A DNA stretch of 64,000 bases, from assembly GCA_040221975.1 (NCBI GenBank), contig JAVJWR010000004.1, forward strand, positions 4,319-68,318, read 5' to 3'. The DNA comes from Haliea sp040221975. Lineage in GTDB: Bacteria; Pseudomonadota; Gammaproteobacteria; Pseudomonadales; Halieaceae. Numbering within the stretch: the first letter of the stretch is position 1; each line of letters starts with the position of its first letter. The notes beneath the pieces were generated by a model. It ran no database searches. It saw only the letters and a list, made by a program, of their open reading frames with translations, and was not told the DNA's origin. Position numbers and translations under genes: made by a program. Positions 47,287 to 55,667 of this stretch are shown here, in pieces.

Positions 47287-47311
47287 AAATGATGCACATC
47301 ATTTGCATCTT
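47287..47311. promoter_or_regulatory. NsrR-like operator and perfect palindrome in the nirI promoter
   Basis: Positions 47289-47311 match the NsrR 11-1-11 consensus at 8/11 (ATGATGCACAT) and 9/11 (ATTTGCATCTT). Overlapping it at 47287-47304 is a perfect palindrome, AAATGATG-CA-CATCATTT. The site covers the -35 of the nirI promoter and could control both divergent units. Confidence 0.6.
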
Positions 47312-47330
47312 AAAAGAGCCTGTCTATGAT
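47302..47330 (+). promoter_or_regulatory. Sigma-70-type promoter of nirI
   Basis: TTTGCA and TATGAT are separated by 17 bp, with the transcript start expected near 47337, 21 bases before the ATG. The NsrR-like site overlaps the -35 hexamer, fitting repression. Confidence 0.6.
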
Positions 47331-47357
47331 GGCTACAGCTTGTTCATGGGAGCTTGC

Positions 47358-48911
47358 ATGCGGAATCATTGGCAAAGTGTGCGTGTCTGCCTGCGTTTGT
47401 CAGCCCTGCTGTGGTTGCTGCTGGGGTCATCGTGGTCACTGGCGGCGCTGACGCTGGCCGATGCGCGCCAGCTGCTGCCGGCGGCGGCCGCGCTGGAGCC
47501 GGTTGTCGCTGTTCCCGGTCTGTACCGGGTGGCGGGTGCCAGCGGCGCGCCTGCGCTGCTGTTCCAGACCGACGACTTTGTCCACATTCCCGCCTACTCG
47601 GGATCCCCCGTCAACCTGCTGGTCAGCGTGTCTGCCGACGGCCTGATTCGGGGTGTCCGGGTGCGATCGCACCAGGAGCCGATTCTGGTCATCGGCATCA
47701 CCGATGCCGATCTGCAGGCCTTTGTCGCCCAGCTCGAGGGCAAGCGCGCGGACGACCGTATCCGGGTAGGGGCGCAGGGACGCACGGGTTATGTCGGCAT
47801 CGACGGCTTGAGTGGCGCCACCATCACCGCAATGGTGATTACCCGCACCGTCACCCAGGCCGCCGCCAATGTCCTGGCGGCCTACCGGGAACAGCTGCCG
47901 CAGACCCCTGCGGCACCGGTGTCGGGCCCCGCGGCCGCTTCCGTCACTGGCCCCGCGGCTGCCGCAGTGCCGGATTGGCACTGGAGCTGGCAGCAGCATC
48001 GGCTGCGGGTGATCGTGCTGGCGGCAGCGCTGGTGGTGCTGCTGCTGGTGCTGTTTCTGCAGGACTGGCTGGTACAGCACAAGACGTTTTTCCAGCGCCT
48101 GCGGGTGGGGTACCTGGTGTTTACCGTGGTGTTCATCGGCTGGCTCTGGCACGGCCAGCTGTCGGTAGTGAACCTGCTCGGCTTCGCCCGCAACCTGGCG
48201 GGCGGATTCTCCTGGGACAGCCTGCTGCTGGACCCGGTGGTATTCCTGCTCTGGGCCTTTGTCGCCCTCAGCATCCTGCTGTGGGGGCGGGGGGTGTACT
48301 GCGGCTGGCTGTGCCCCTTCGGCGCGGCCCAGGAGCTGCTGTCAAAGCTTTCCCGGCGGCTCGGTTTCGCCGGCTACATGCTGCCACAGGCCCTGCATGA
48401 GCGCCTCTGGGCCATCAAGTACCTGCTGTTGATCGCGATCTGTGGCCTGGCCCTGGATTCGATGGCCAATGCCGCACGCATGGCGGAGATCGAGCCCTTC
48501 AAGACCGTGTTCGTCATGCACTTCGAGCGTCCGCCGCTGTACGTTTTTTATGCCCTCGCGCTGCTGGCAGTCACTGTGTTCAACAGCAAGTTCTACTGCA
48601 AATACCTGTGTCCACTGGGTGCCGCGCTCAGCTTCGTCACCCGGTTCCGGGTCTTCGACTGGCTGCGCCGGCGGGTGGAGTGTGGTCACCCCTGCCAGAC
48701 CTGCGCCAATGAGTGCCAGATTGCGGCCATCCGGCCGACGGGGGAGATCGTCGACAACGAGTGCCACTACTGCCTCGAGTGCCAGGTGACTTACTGGGAT
48801 GAACACCGCTGCCCACCCCTGGTGCGCAAGCGCAGGAAGCGCGAGGTCAACCGCATCGGCGCCGACAGGGTGATTGCCTCGGATGCCACGGCGGAAAGCC
48901 CTCCGGGTTGA
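47358..48911 (+). CDS. nirI: NirI/NosR family membrane flavo-iron-sulfur protein
   Basis: Membrane protein required for nitrite or N2O reductase expression or activity. The 517 residues comprise a signal-like start, a periplasmic FMN-binding domain (about 60-180) with the flavinylation-type motif LSGATIT, five to six helices (about 210-440), two CxxxCP motifs (CGWLCPFG, CKYLCPLG) and a cytoplasmic ferredoxin-like end (CGHPCQTCANEC and CHYCLEC). Because nirS follows 85 bp later, NirI is favoured over NosR; no nosZ is present. It is shorter than typical NirI/NosR (roughly 630-750 residues), mainly in the N-terminal periplasmic part. Start: ATG with GGGAG upstream. Confidence 0.85.
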   Translation: MRNHWQSVRVCLRLSALLWLLLGSSWSLAALTLADARQLLPAAAALEPVVAVPGLYRVAGASGAPALLFQTDDFVHIPAYSGSPVNLLVSVSADGLIRGVRVRSHQEPILVIGITDADLQAFVAQLEGKRADDRIRVGAQGRTGYVGIDGLSGATITAMVITRTVTQAAANVLAAYREQLPQTPAAPVSGPAAASVTGPAAAAVPDWHWSWQQHRLRVIVLAAALVVLLLVLFLQDWLVQHKTFFQRLRVGYLVFTVVFIGWLWHGQLSVVNLLGFARNLAGGFSWDSLLLDPVVFLLWAFVALSILLWGRGVYCGWLCPFGAAQELLSKLSRRLGFAGYMLPQALHERLWAIKYLLLIAICGLALDSMANAARMAEIEPFKTVFVMHFERPPLYVFYALALLAVTVFNSKFYCKYLCPLGAALSFVTRFRVFDWLRRRVECGHPCQTCANECQIAAIRPTGEIVDNECHYCLECQVTYWDEHRCPPLVRKRRKREVNRIGADRVIASDATAESPPG

Positions 48912-48933
48912 CCTGCATCATGTCCTGAACTAA

Positions 48934-48956
48934 AACAGGACTATAAAATGCATCTT
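48934..48956. promoter_or_regulatory. NsrR-like operator upstream of nirS
   Basis: The right half AAATGCATCTT is a perfect 11/11 match to the NsrR consensus; the left half AACAGGACTAT matches 6/11. It overlaps TATAAA and lies 40 bp before nirS. A TTGACC at 48908 could be the -35 of a promoter here. A small inverted repeat TCCTG-N8-CAGGA (48923-48940) abuts it. Confidence 0.6.
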
Positions 48957-48996
48957 ATGGCGGCGAATTTGCCGCTGCGGAAAAGGAGAGCTGACG

Positions 48997-50736
48997 ATGA
49001 AAAAGCCCGGAAACGACTGGAAGCAACGGGCGGGTGCCTGCCTGCTGTCCGCCGCGCTGGGGCTGGGAGTGGCCGCCGCGGTGGCGCAGGAGGAGACCGA
49101 TCACCCGGGCGTCACGCCCGGTGAAATGGCCTACAAGGGCGCGCCGACAACTTTGGGTGACGTCAAGCGGGTAATTTCACCCGGGGCGCCGGACATGACC
49201 CAGGCGGAGTACGATCATGCCACGCAGCTCTACTTCGAGCGCTGTGCCGGCTGCCATGGTGTGCTGCGCAAGGGCGCGACCGGCAAGCCGCTGACACCGG
49301 ACATCACCCAGGAGCGCGGCACCGAATTTCTCAAGGTGTTGATCAACTACGGTTCCCCGGCGGGCATGCCCAACTGGGGTACCTCCGGTGATTTTACCGA
49401 CGAGCAGATCGACATCATGGCGCGCTTCCTGCAGCACGAGCCGCCGGCCCCGCCCGAGTGGGGCATGGCCGAGATGCTGGACAGCTGGGAAGTTCTGGTC
49501 CCGGAAGCCGCGCGTCCCGACCAGCCACAGCACGACTACGATACCGACAACATCTTTGCGGTGACCCTGCGCGATTCCGGCGAAATCGCCCTGATCGACG
49601 GCGACAGCAAGGACATCATTGCCGTACTGCAGACCGGCTACGCGGTGCACATTTCGCGCGCGTCGCATTCCGGGCGCTATGTCTACACCATCGGCCGTGA
49701 TGCCAAGATCGACATGATTGATCTGTGGATGAACCCGCCGCGCCAGGTCGCCACGGTGAAAATCGGCCTGGAGGCGCGCTCGGTTGAAACCTCCAAATTC
49801 CCGGGTTTCGAGGACAAGATCGCGATTGCCGGCGCCTACTGGCCGCCGCAGTATGTGCTGATGGACGGTGCCGACCTGAAGCCGCGCAAGATCGTCTCCA
49901 CCCGGGGGATGACGGTGGACACCCAGGAATATCACCCGGAGCCGCGGGTGGCGGCTATCGTCGCCTCCCACGAGCATCCCGAGTTCATCGTCAACGTGAA
50001 GGAAACTGGCAAGATCCTGCTGGTGGACTACAGCAACCTCGACGCGCTGTCGGTGACCACCCTCGAGGCGGCCCGCTTCCTGCATGACGGCGGCTGGGAT
50101 TCCACCCACCGCTATTTCCTTACCGCCGCCAACCAGTCCGACAAGATTGCGGTAGTGGATTCGAAGGCGCGCAAGATCGAGGCCCTGGTGGATGTCACCA
50201 AGATTCCCCACCCCGGCCGCGGCGCCAACCTGGAGGACCCCGAGTTCGGCCCGGTATGGGTAACCTCGGCGCTGGGCAATGAGAACGTGACTTTCATCGG
50301 CACGGATCCGGCGGGTCACCCCGAGCACGCCTGGAAAGTCGTGCGCACCCTCTCTGCCCAGGGGGGCGGCTCCCTGTTCGTGAAGACCCACCCCAAATCC
50401 CGCAATCTGTGGATCGACAACACCCTGCATCCGCAGGAGAGCGTCAGCCAGTCGGTGGCGGTCTACAACATCGACGATCTCGGTGCCGGCTACGAGGTGC
50501 TGCCGATCGCCGAATGGGCCGGGGTGGGCGAGGGTCCGGCGCGAGTGGTTCAGCCCGAGTTCAACGCCGCTGGCGACGAAGTCTGGTTCTCGGTCTGGAA
50601 CGGCATGGAGCAGGTCTCCGCGATCGTGGTGGTGGACGACAGGACCCGCACCCTCAAGCACGTGATCAAGGATCCGCGCCTGGTGACTCCGACCGGCAAA
50701 TTCAACGTGTACAACACGCGCCAGGACGTCTACTGA
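48997..50736 (+). CDS. nirS: Cytochrome cd1 nitrite reductase
   Basis: Periplasmic homodimer reducing nitrite to nitric oxide, the defining step of denitrification. The 579 residues have a signal peptide (to about 31), an N-terminal heme c domain with CAGCH (83-87), and the d1 eight-bladed propeller (about 170-579). Conserved His segments include VHISRASHSGRY (heme d1 ligand region), IVASHEHPEF and DGGWDSTHRYF (active-site His pair); the C-terminus TGKFNVYNTRQDVY is typical. A GGAGAG site precedes the ATG. Heme d1 biosynthesis genes (nirFDLGHJE) are not in the window and must lie elsewhere. Confidence 0.97.
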   Translation: MKKPGNDWKQRAGACLLSAALGLGVAAAVAQEETDHPGVTPGEMAYKGAPTTLGDVKRVISPGAPDMTQAEYDHATQLYFERCAGCHGVLRKGATGKPLTPDITQERGTEFLKVLINYGSPAGMPNWGTSGDFTDEQIDIMARFLQHEPPAPPEWGMAEMLDSWEVLVPEAARPDQPQHDYDTDNIFAVTLRDSGEIALIDGDSKDIIAVLQTGYAVHISRASHSGRYVYTIGRDAKIDMIDLWMNPPRQVATVKIGLEARSVETSKFPGFEDKIAIAGAYWPPQYVLMDGADLKPRKIVSTRGMTVDTQEYHPEPRVAAIVASHEHPEFIVNVKETGKILLVDYSNLDALSVTTLEAARFLHDGGWDSTHRYFLTAANQSDKIAVVDSKARKIEALVDVTKIPHPGRGANLEDPEFGPVWVTSALGNENVTFIGTDPAGHPEHAWKVVRTLSAQGGGSLFVKTHPKSRNLWIDNTLHPQESVSQSVAVYNIDDLGAGYEVLPIAEWAGVGEGPARVVQPEFNAAGDEVWFSVWNGMEQVSAIVVVDDRTRTLKHVIKDPRLVTPTGKFNVYNTRQDVY

Positions 50737-50794
50737 CAGGAGGGTCTGTATACGGGCCTGCCGCTGCCAGCGGCAGTCCTGTGTGCGCTACTGC

Positions 50795-52033
50795 ATGCTG
50801 AAATTCAATGTTTGTGCGCTGGTCGCAACTCTCGCGATCGGCGCTGCCTGCCCCCAGCTCGCGCGGGCCGCCCCCGATACTGATGCCGATAGTCTCTCGG
50901 GGATGGTACGCAACGGCTCGACGGCGCTCAACTTCCGCTACCGCCTTGAGCATGTGGACCAGGATGGCGTGCCCGAATCGGCCCTGGCATCCACCCTGCG
51001 TTCGCGGATCAGTCTCGCCTCCGCGCCACTGGCGGGGTTCGCCCTTGAACTGGAACTGGACGACGTCACCGCCGTCGGCAGTGACCGCTTCAATTCCACC
51101 CGCAATGGCCGCGGCCGCTATCCGGTTGTGGCGGACCCGGAGGGTACCGAGGTCAATCGTGCCCAGCTGGATTACCGTCGCGGCGCCCTGCACGCCACCG
51201 CCGGCCGTCAGCGCATTCTCCACGGCAGCCAGCGTTTCGTTGGCAATGTCGGCTGGCGCCAGAACGAGCAGACCTATGACGGCCTGCGTCTGCAGTGGCG
51301 GGACGATTTCGCGACGCTGGATGCCAGCTACGTGTACCGGGTGCAGCGGATTTTCGGCCCCGATGACGGCGCCCAGCCCGCGGATTGGGACGGTGACTTC
51401 GCCCTGCTGCGCGGGAGCTGGAAGCTGCATCCGGACCATACCCTCTCCGCCTTAGCCTACCGGCTGGACATCGACCCCAGCGGTTCATTCAGCAGCGCGC
51501 TGACGGTCGCCAATGCCAGTGAAACTGTCGGACTCGAGTACAGCGGCCAGTGGCGGGCACTGAACCTGGCGGCGACTTGGGCCAGCCAGGGGGATATCGG
51601 TACCAACCCTGAAAACTACCGTGCGCGCTACCACAACCTGGAGGCCGGGTGGGCGTTTTCCGGGGCCCAGCTGCGGGCCGGGCAGGAGGTGCTGGGGGCG
51701 GACAATGGCATGAGCTTTCGCACGCCCCTGGCCACCCTGCACAAGTTCCAGGGCTGGGCGGACATGTTCCTGGTCACCCCCGGCGACGGTCTGCGCGATC
51801 GCTGGCTGGGGCTGTCGGGAGACCGGGGCAGGCTCAACTGGGCTGCCGTCTACCACGATTTCCGCAGCGACCGGCGCAGCGGCGACCTCGGGCAAGAGCT
51901 GGATCTGCTGCTCGGCTGGAAGGTGAGCCCGCGGCTGTCGCTGCAGTTCAAACTGGCGCTGTTCGACGCCGCTGGCGGCTCCGGCTATCGCGATACCGAC
52001 AAGGCCTGGTTGCTGGCCGAATTGCGTCTGTAG
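50795..52033 (+). CDS. Outer-membrane beta-barrel protein, alginate-export-like
   Basis: A 412-residue exported protein with a signal peptide (to about 26, ARA/AP), then NFRYRLEHVDQDGVPESALASTLRSRI, AGRQRILHGSQRFVGNVGWRQNEQTYDGLRL and amphipathic strands to a C-terminal AELRL, as in alginate_export (PF13372) barrels. It would form a porin-like channel. It is 58 bp after nirS on the same strand, perhaps allowing nitrite entry, but this is only positional. No good ribosome site is seen at the ATG or at the in-frame GTG four codons upstream. Confidence 0.75.
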   Translation: MLKFNVCALVATLAIGAACPQLARAAPDTDADSLSGMVRNGSTALNFRYRLEHVDQDGVPESALASTLRSRISLASAPLAGFALELELDDVTAVGSDRFNSTRNGRGRYPVVADPEGTEVNRAQLDYRRGALHATAGRQRILHGSQRFVGNVGWRQNEQTYDGLRLQWRDDFATLDASYVYRVQRIFGPDDGAQPADWDGDFALLRGSWKLHPDHTLSALAYRLDIDPSGSFSSALTVANASETVGLEYSGQWRALNLAATWASQGDIGTNPENYRARYHNLEAGWAFSGAQLRAGQEVLGADNGMSFRTPLATLHKFQGWADMFLVTPGDGLRDRWLGLSGDRGRLNWAAVYHDFRSDRRSGDLGQELDLLLGWKVSPRLSLQFKLALFDAAGGSGYRDTDKAWLLAELRL

Positions 52034-52036
52034 CGG

Positions 52037-52399
52037 CTACTTCAGCTCGGAGGCGAGGATAAACGCCTCCAGGTCCTTGTCGATACCGAGGACGTGGCGT
52101 TTCAGCCATTCGGTCAGGAAGGTCGAGACGGCGGCGCGGAAGGCCGGGTCGTCTTCGCCCAATTCCAGCAGCGAGCCGATTTCTTCCCGGAACTGGTCGT
52201 GAGCCTTGATGTGGTCTGCGGTCCAGGGGTAGTCGAGGGCGAGCATATAGTGCTCTTCCAGGGCAAAATGGTGCTCGCTGTAGTCGTGCAGGTGGCGCAG
52301 AACTTCATCGCCCGCGTCCGGCTGGGCAATCAGGTCCAGGATCTCGAACAGTACCTGGTGCTGGGCATCCTGCCAGAGGATGGCGCTGGTCTTCTTCAT
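52037..52399 (-). CDS. Bacteriohemerythrin
   Basis: Single-domain di-iron O2/NO-binding protein, 120 residues. The metal ligands are in place: H14, H44 and E48 (HHFALEE), H63 and H67 (HIKAH), H102 and D107 (HVLGID). In other gammaproteobacteria it delivers oxygen to membrane oxygenases or scavenges NO. It ends four bases from the convergent porin-like gene and closes the nitrite/NO island. Confidence 0.9.
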   Translation of the reverse strand: MKKTSAILWQDAQHQVLFEILDLIAQPDAGDEVLRHLHDYSEHHFALEEHYMLALDYPWTADHIKAHDQFREEIGSLLELGEDDPAFRAAVSTFLTEWLKRHVLGIDKDLEAFILASELK

Positions 52400-52490
52400 G
52401 TCTCAAGAATAGTCGCTTTCAGCCCTCCGCGCCCGGAATCCGGTATGATGTCGACAACCGATCCAGGGTTCAGCATCCACGGAGCCGTCA

Positions 52491-53774
52491 GTGACCCGAT
52501 TTGTCAACAGTGCCGCCGAGGCCGTCGCCGCGATCGGCTCCGGAGAGTTTCTCTGGAGCCACTCCATGGCCGCAACGCCGACCGTTTTGCTGGACGCGAT
52601 CGCTGCCCGGGCGCAGGAGCTGCAGGATGTCAACATCATGCAGCTGCACCTGGAGCACGCGGAAGCGCTGGCCGATCCGGTGCTGGAAGGGCATCTGCGC
52701 AACCGCTGTTTCTTCGCCGGCAAGGTGACCCGGGACCTGATCAACCAGGGCCGGGCCGACTATGTGCCGATCTTCCTCTCGGAAATCCCCAAGCTGTTCC
52801 GCCGCGGTGAACAGCGGGTGGACACGGCCATCATCCAGGTGTCGAAACCGGATCACCACGGCAACTGCTCGCTGGGCATTTCCGTGGAGGCCACCGCCGC
52901 CGCCTGCGACATGGCCGGCCGCATCATCGCCCATATCAATCCCAACATGCCGCGTACCCATGGCGACAGCTTCATCAACCTCAAACGGATCGACTACGCC
53001 TACGCCGAGGCCGCGCCGCTGATTCTGCACGAGAGCCGGGAAATTTCCGAGGTCGACCGGCAGGTGGGAGAGCACGTCGCCAGCCTGGTGGAAGACGGCA
53101 GCTGCCTGCAGATGGGGATAGGCGCCATTCCCGACGCGGCCCTGGCGTGCCTCGGCGATCGCAAGGACCTGGGCGTCCATACGGAGATGTTCTCCGACGG
53201 TGTGCTGGACCTGCTGGAGAGCGGGGTGGTCACCAATGCCCACAAGAAGATCGGCCGCGGCCGCGTGGTGACGAGCTTTGCCATGGGTTCGCGGCGGTTG
53301 TACGACTATGTCAACGACAACCCGGAAGTGGCCTTCCTGGATGTGGAGTATGTCAACAATCCGGTGATCATCGCGAAAAACCGGAAGGTCATGTCCATCA
53401 ACAGCGCCATCCAGGTTGATCTCACCGGTCAGGTGTGTGCCGACTCGATGGGCTATCGCATCTACTCCGGGGTGGGAGGGCAGGTCGATTTTGTGCAGGG
53501 CGCCATGTACTCGGACGGGGGCAAATCGATCATCGCCCTGCCCAGCACGGCCCGCCACGGTACCGTGTCGCGGTTGGTGTCTGCGGTTGAGCGCGGTGCC
53601 GGCGTGGTGACCACCCGTGCCCAGGTCGACTACGTGGTCACCGAGTACGGTGTGGTCGAGTTGCGCGGCCGCTCCCTGACGGAGCGCACGGCGGCCCTCA
53701 TCGGCATCGCACACCCGGATTTTCGCGAGCAGCTCGCCCGCGAGGCGCGGGACTCACTCGGCCTGCGGGTGTAG
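52491..53774 (+). CDS. Acetyl-CoA hydrolase/transferase family CoA-transferase (4-hydroxybutyrate type)
   Basis: A 427-residue class I-like CoA-transferase. The catalytic glutamate lies in GVHTEMFSDG, and the motifs GIGAIPDAAL, YVNNPVIIAKN and GVGGQVDF fit the 4-hydroxybutyrate CoA-transferase group, which moves CoA from acetyl-CoA to short acids. The start is GTG after GGAG. The actual acid substrate is unknown. It begins a run of lipid-related genes, 9 bp before the desaturase. Confidence 0.88.
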   Translation: MTRFVNSAAEAVAAIGSGEFLWSHSMAATPTVLLDAIAARAQELQDVNIMQLHLEHAEALADPVLEGHLRNRCFFAGKVTRDLINQGRADYVPIFLSEIPKLFRRGEQRVDTAIIQVSKPDHHGNCSLGISVEATAAACDMAGRIIAHINPNMPRTHGDSFINLKRIDYAYAEAAPLILHESREISEVDRQVGEHVASLVEDGSCLQMGIGAIPDAALACLGDRKDLGVHTEMFSDGVLDLLESGVVTNAHKKIGRGRVVTSFAMGSRRLYDYVNDNPEVAFLDVEYVNNPVIIAKNRKVMSINSAIQVDLTGQVCADSMGYRIYSGVGGQVDFVQGAMYSDGGKSIIALPSTARHGTVSRLVSAVERGAGVVTTRAQVDYVVTEYGVVELRGRSLTERTAALIGIAHPDFREQLAREARDSLGLRV

Positions 53775-53783
53775 GATCAGGGC

Positions 53784-54686
53784 ATGAAAGTCACCGACTA
53801 TCTCAGCCGCGAGGACATCGCCCGCTTCACCGCCAAGAGCGACCTGCACGCCTGGCGGCTGGTGCTGGGTAACTGGCTGGGGATCATTGCGATCTTCGCC
53901 CTGATGGGGCTGTACCCGCACCCGCTGTTGCTGCTGTTGGCTGTGCCGCTGCTGGCCGGGCGCCAGCTGGGGCTGGCGGTGCTCACCCATGAGGCCGGGC
54001 ATCGCACCCTGTTTCGGACCCCCTGGCTCAATGACCTGGTCGGACAGTGGCTCTGCGCGCTGCCGGTGTTCAACGACATGCCGTCCTATACCCGCGGGCA
54101 CCTGCGTCATCACCGCCTGGCCGGCACCCCTGATGACCCCGATCTCTCCAATTACGCCAGTTACCCCGTGTCCCGCGCCAGTTTCCGGCGCAAGGTGCTG
54201 CGCGACCTCAGTGGCCGCACCGGGGTCAAGCTGCTGACCGCAATCCTGCGCGGGGCCGCCGGCATCACCAGCGGCGAGAAGCGGGCCAGTGCGCGGCCCT
54301 TTGTCAGCCAGCTGCTGGTGCAGGTGCTGCTGTTCCTGGCGCTGGCGGCCTGCGGCATCGGCTGGGTCTACCTGCTGTGGCTGGGCACCTTCCTGACCGT
54401 CTACATGCTGGTCATCCGCCTGCGCCAGATTGCCGAGCATGCGGCCGTGCCGGACCTGTATCACCCGGATCCGCGCTATAACACGCGCACTGTGGATGCG
54501 CCCTGGTGGCAGCGCCTGGTGCTGGCGCCCAACGGCGTCAACTACCATCTCGAGCACCACTTCATGGCCAGCGTGCCCTGTTACCGCCTGGCGGCGCTGC
54601 GGCAGCACTTGCGGGCGCGTCGGGCGCTGGATACTGTGCCCACCTTCAGCGGCTATGGCGCGGTACTGCGGCATGTGGTGGCCTGA
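53784..54686 (+). CDS. Membrane fatty acid desaturase family protein
   Basis: A 300-residue integral-membrane di-iron enzyme with the three histidine boxes HEAGH, HLRHHR and HLEHH and about four hydrophobic helices. It may desaturate or hydroxylate acyl chains or related lipids; regiospecificity cannot be read from sequence. Nine bases separate it from the CoA-transferase gene, implying co-transcription. Confidence 0.87.
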   Translation: MKVTDYLSREDIARFTAKSDLHAWRLVLGNWLGIIAIFALMGLYPHPLLLLLAVPLLAGRQLGLAVLTHEAGHRTLFRTPWLNDLVGQWLCALPVFNDMPSYTRGHLRHHRLAGTPDDPDLSNYASYPVSRASFRRKVLRDLSGRTGVKLLTAILRGAAGITSGEKRASARPFVSQLLVQVLLFLALAACGIGWVYLLWLGTFLTVYMLVIRLRQIAEHAAVPDLYHPDPRYNTRTVDAPWWQRLVLAPNGVNYHLEHHFMASVPCYRLAALRQHLRARRALDTVPTFSGYGAVLRHVVA

Positions 54687-54728
54687 CCGTTGCGGTTTCT
54701 ACCAACATAACAAGACAGGGAGCAATCC

Positions 54729-55148
54729 ATGAGCAAGAACGTCGACCCCACCCGCGAGCAGTTTGACCAGTTCAAGGCGTTGCCGCGGGACACCCCGATC
54801 ATGATGCTGAACCTGATACGGCTCAATCCCACCGCGACCTATCCCGATGGGGAGGCGGTGACCGGCGCCGAGGCCTACGCCCGCTATGGTCGCCACAGTG
54901 GCCCCATCTTCCAGCGCCTGGGGGGCAGCATCGTCTGGCGCGGTCGGCCCGAATGTGTGGTGATCGGGCCCGCGGACGAGCACTGGGATATCGCTTTCAT
55001 TGCCCGCTACCCGGATGCCGGCGCTTTCATGGCGATGGTGACCGACGAGGACTATCGCAAGGCCGTGGTCCACCGCCAGCTGGCCGTTGCCGATAGCCGC
55101 CTGATCCGGATGGCGGATGCGAGCGCGGGGGAAGGTTTCGGTGGTTGA
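54729..55148 (+). CDS. DUF1330 family protein
   Basis: A 139-residue soluble protein with the ferredoxin-like (dimeric alpha-beta barrel) pattern of DUF1330: PIMMLNLIRLNP, AYARYGRHSGPIFQRLGG, IARYPDAGAFMAMVTDEDYRKAVVHRQLAVADSRLI. The family often accompanies lipid or aromatic degradation genes, with unknown chemistry. It lies 42 bp after the desaturase with a GGGAG site. Confidence 0.85.
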   Translation: MSKNVDPTREQFDQFKALPRDTPIMMLNLIRLNPTATYPDGEAVTGAEAYARYGRHSGPIFQRLGGSIVWRGRPECVVIGPADEHWDIAFIARYPDAGAFMAMVTDEDYRKAVVHRQLAVADSRLIRMADASAGEGFGG

Positions 55149-55208
55149 CAGGTGGGCGCATGCGAGATTTCGGGATTGCGTGTTTGCGGCAGACAGGGAG
55201 CACCGCCT

Positions 55209-55667
55209 ATGAGCTGGATTGCAGGGAATCTTCCGCGGGAGCAGATCATGGATCGGTTGCCCGCCATTGGGGAAAACTTCCAGCGCCTGTACGCCAGCTT
55301 TTACCAGCTGTCGCAGCTGCCGCCGGAGACAGTGGAGCTGTGTCGCCTGCGGCTGGCGCAGTTGCACCGCAGTGACGCTGATTTCGCCCGCGAGGAATAC
55401 GCTGTCGTCGCCGACAAGCGCGCGCAGTTGCAGGACTGGCACCATGCAGCGCCTTTCTCCGCGGCCGAGCGAGCCTGCCTTGAACTCACCGAGGTGCACG
55501 CGATGGACTGCAGCGCCATCACCGACGCCCAGGCCGACGCGGTCAAGCAACATTTTGGCGAGGCGGGGCTGGTGGCGCTGCTGCAGGCGCTGGGTGTCTT
55601 CGACGGGTTTATTCGTCTGGGTTTGATCTGGCAGGCAGCGCCTGCGGAGGGCAGGCAACATGGGTAA
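55209..55667 (+). CDS. Carboxymuconolactone decarboxylase/AhpD-like protein (first of pair)
   Basis: A 152-residue helical protein with the AhpD-like fold pattern (RLAQLHRSDADFAREE, FSAAERACLELTEVHAMDCSAITDAQ). The peroxidase CxxC is missing: the corresponding position reads RLAQLHRSD. It may be a structural or non-redox paralogue of the next gene, which has CxxC and overlaps it by 8 bp. The start was chosen at MSWIAGNLP with an AGGGAG site. Confidence 0.75.
   Translation: MSWIAGNLPREQIMDRLPAIGENFQRLYASFYQLSQLPPETVELCRLRLAQLHRSDADFAREEYAVVADKRAQLQDWHHAAPFSAAERACLELTEVHAMDCSAITDAQADAVKQHFGEAGLVALLQALGVFDGFIRLGLIWQAAPAEGRQHG

Noticed and set aside
47287..47304. Fur box before the TonB receptor
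   Set aside because: The palindrome AAATGATG-CA-CATCATTT has a 2-bp centre, unlike the Fur spacing, and overlaps a better NsrR match; Fur control is not excluded but not supported.
48997..50736. Nitrous oxide reductase nosZ, because a NosR-like gene precedes it
   Set aside because: The protein has a CAGCH heme c domain and a d1 propeller ending VYNTRQDVY, which identify NirS; NosZ copper motifs are absent.
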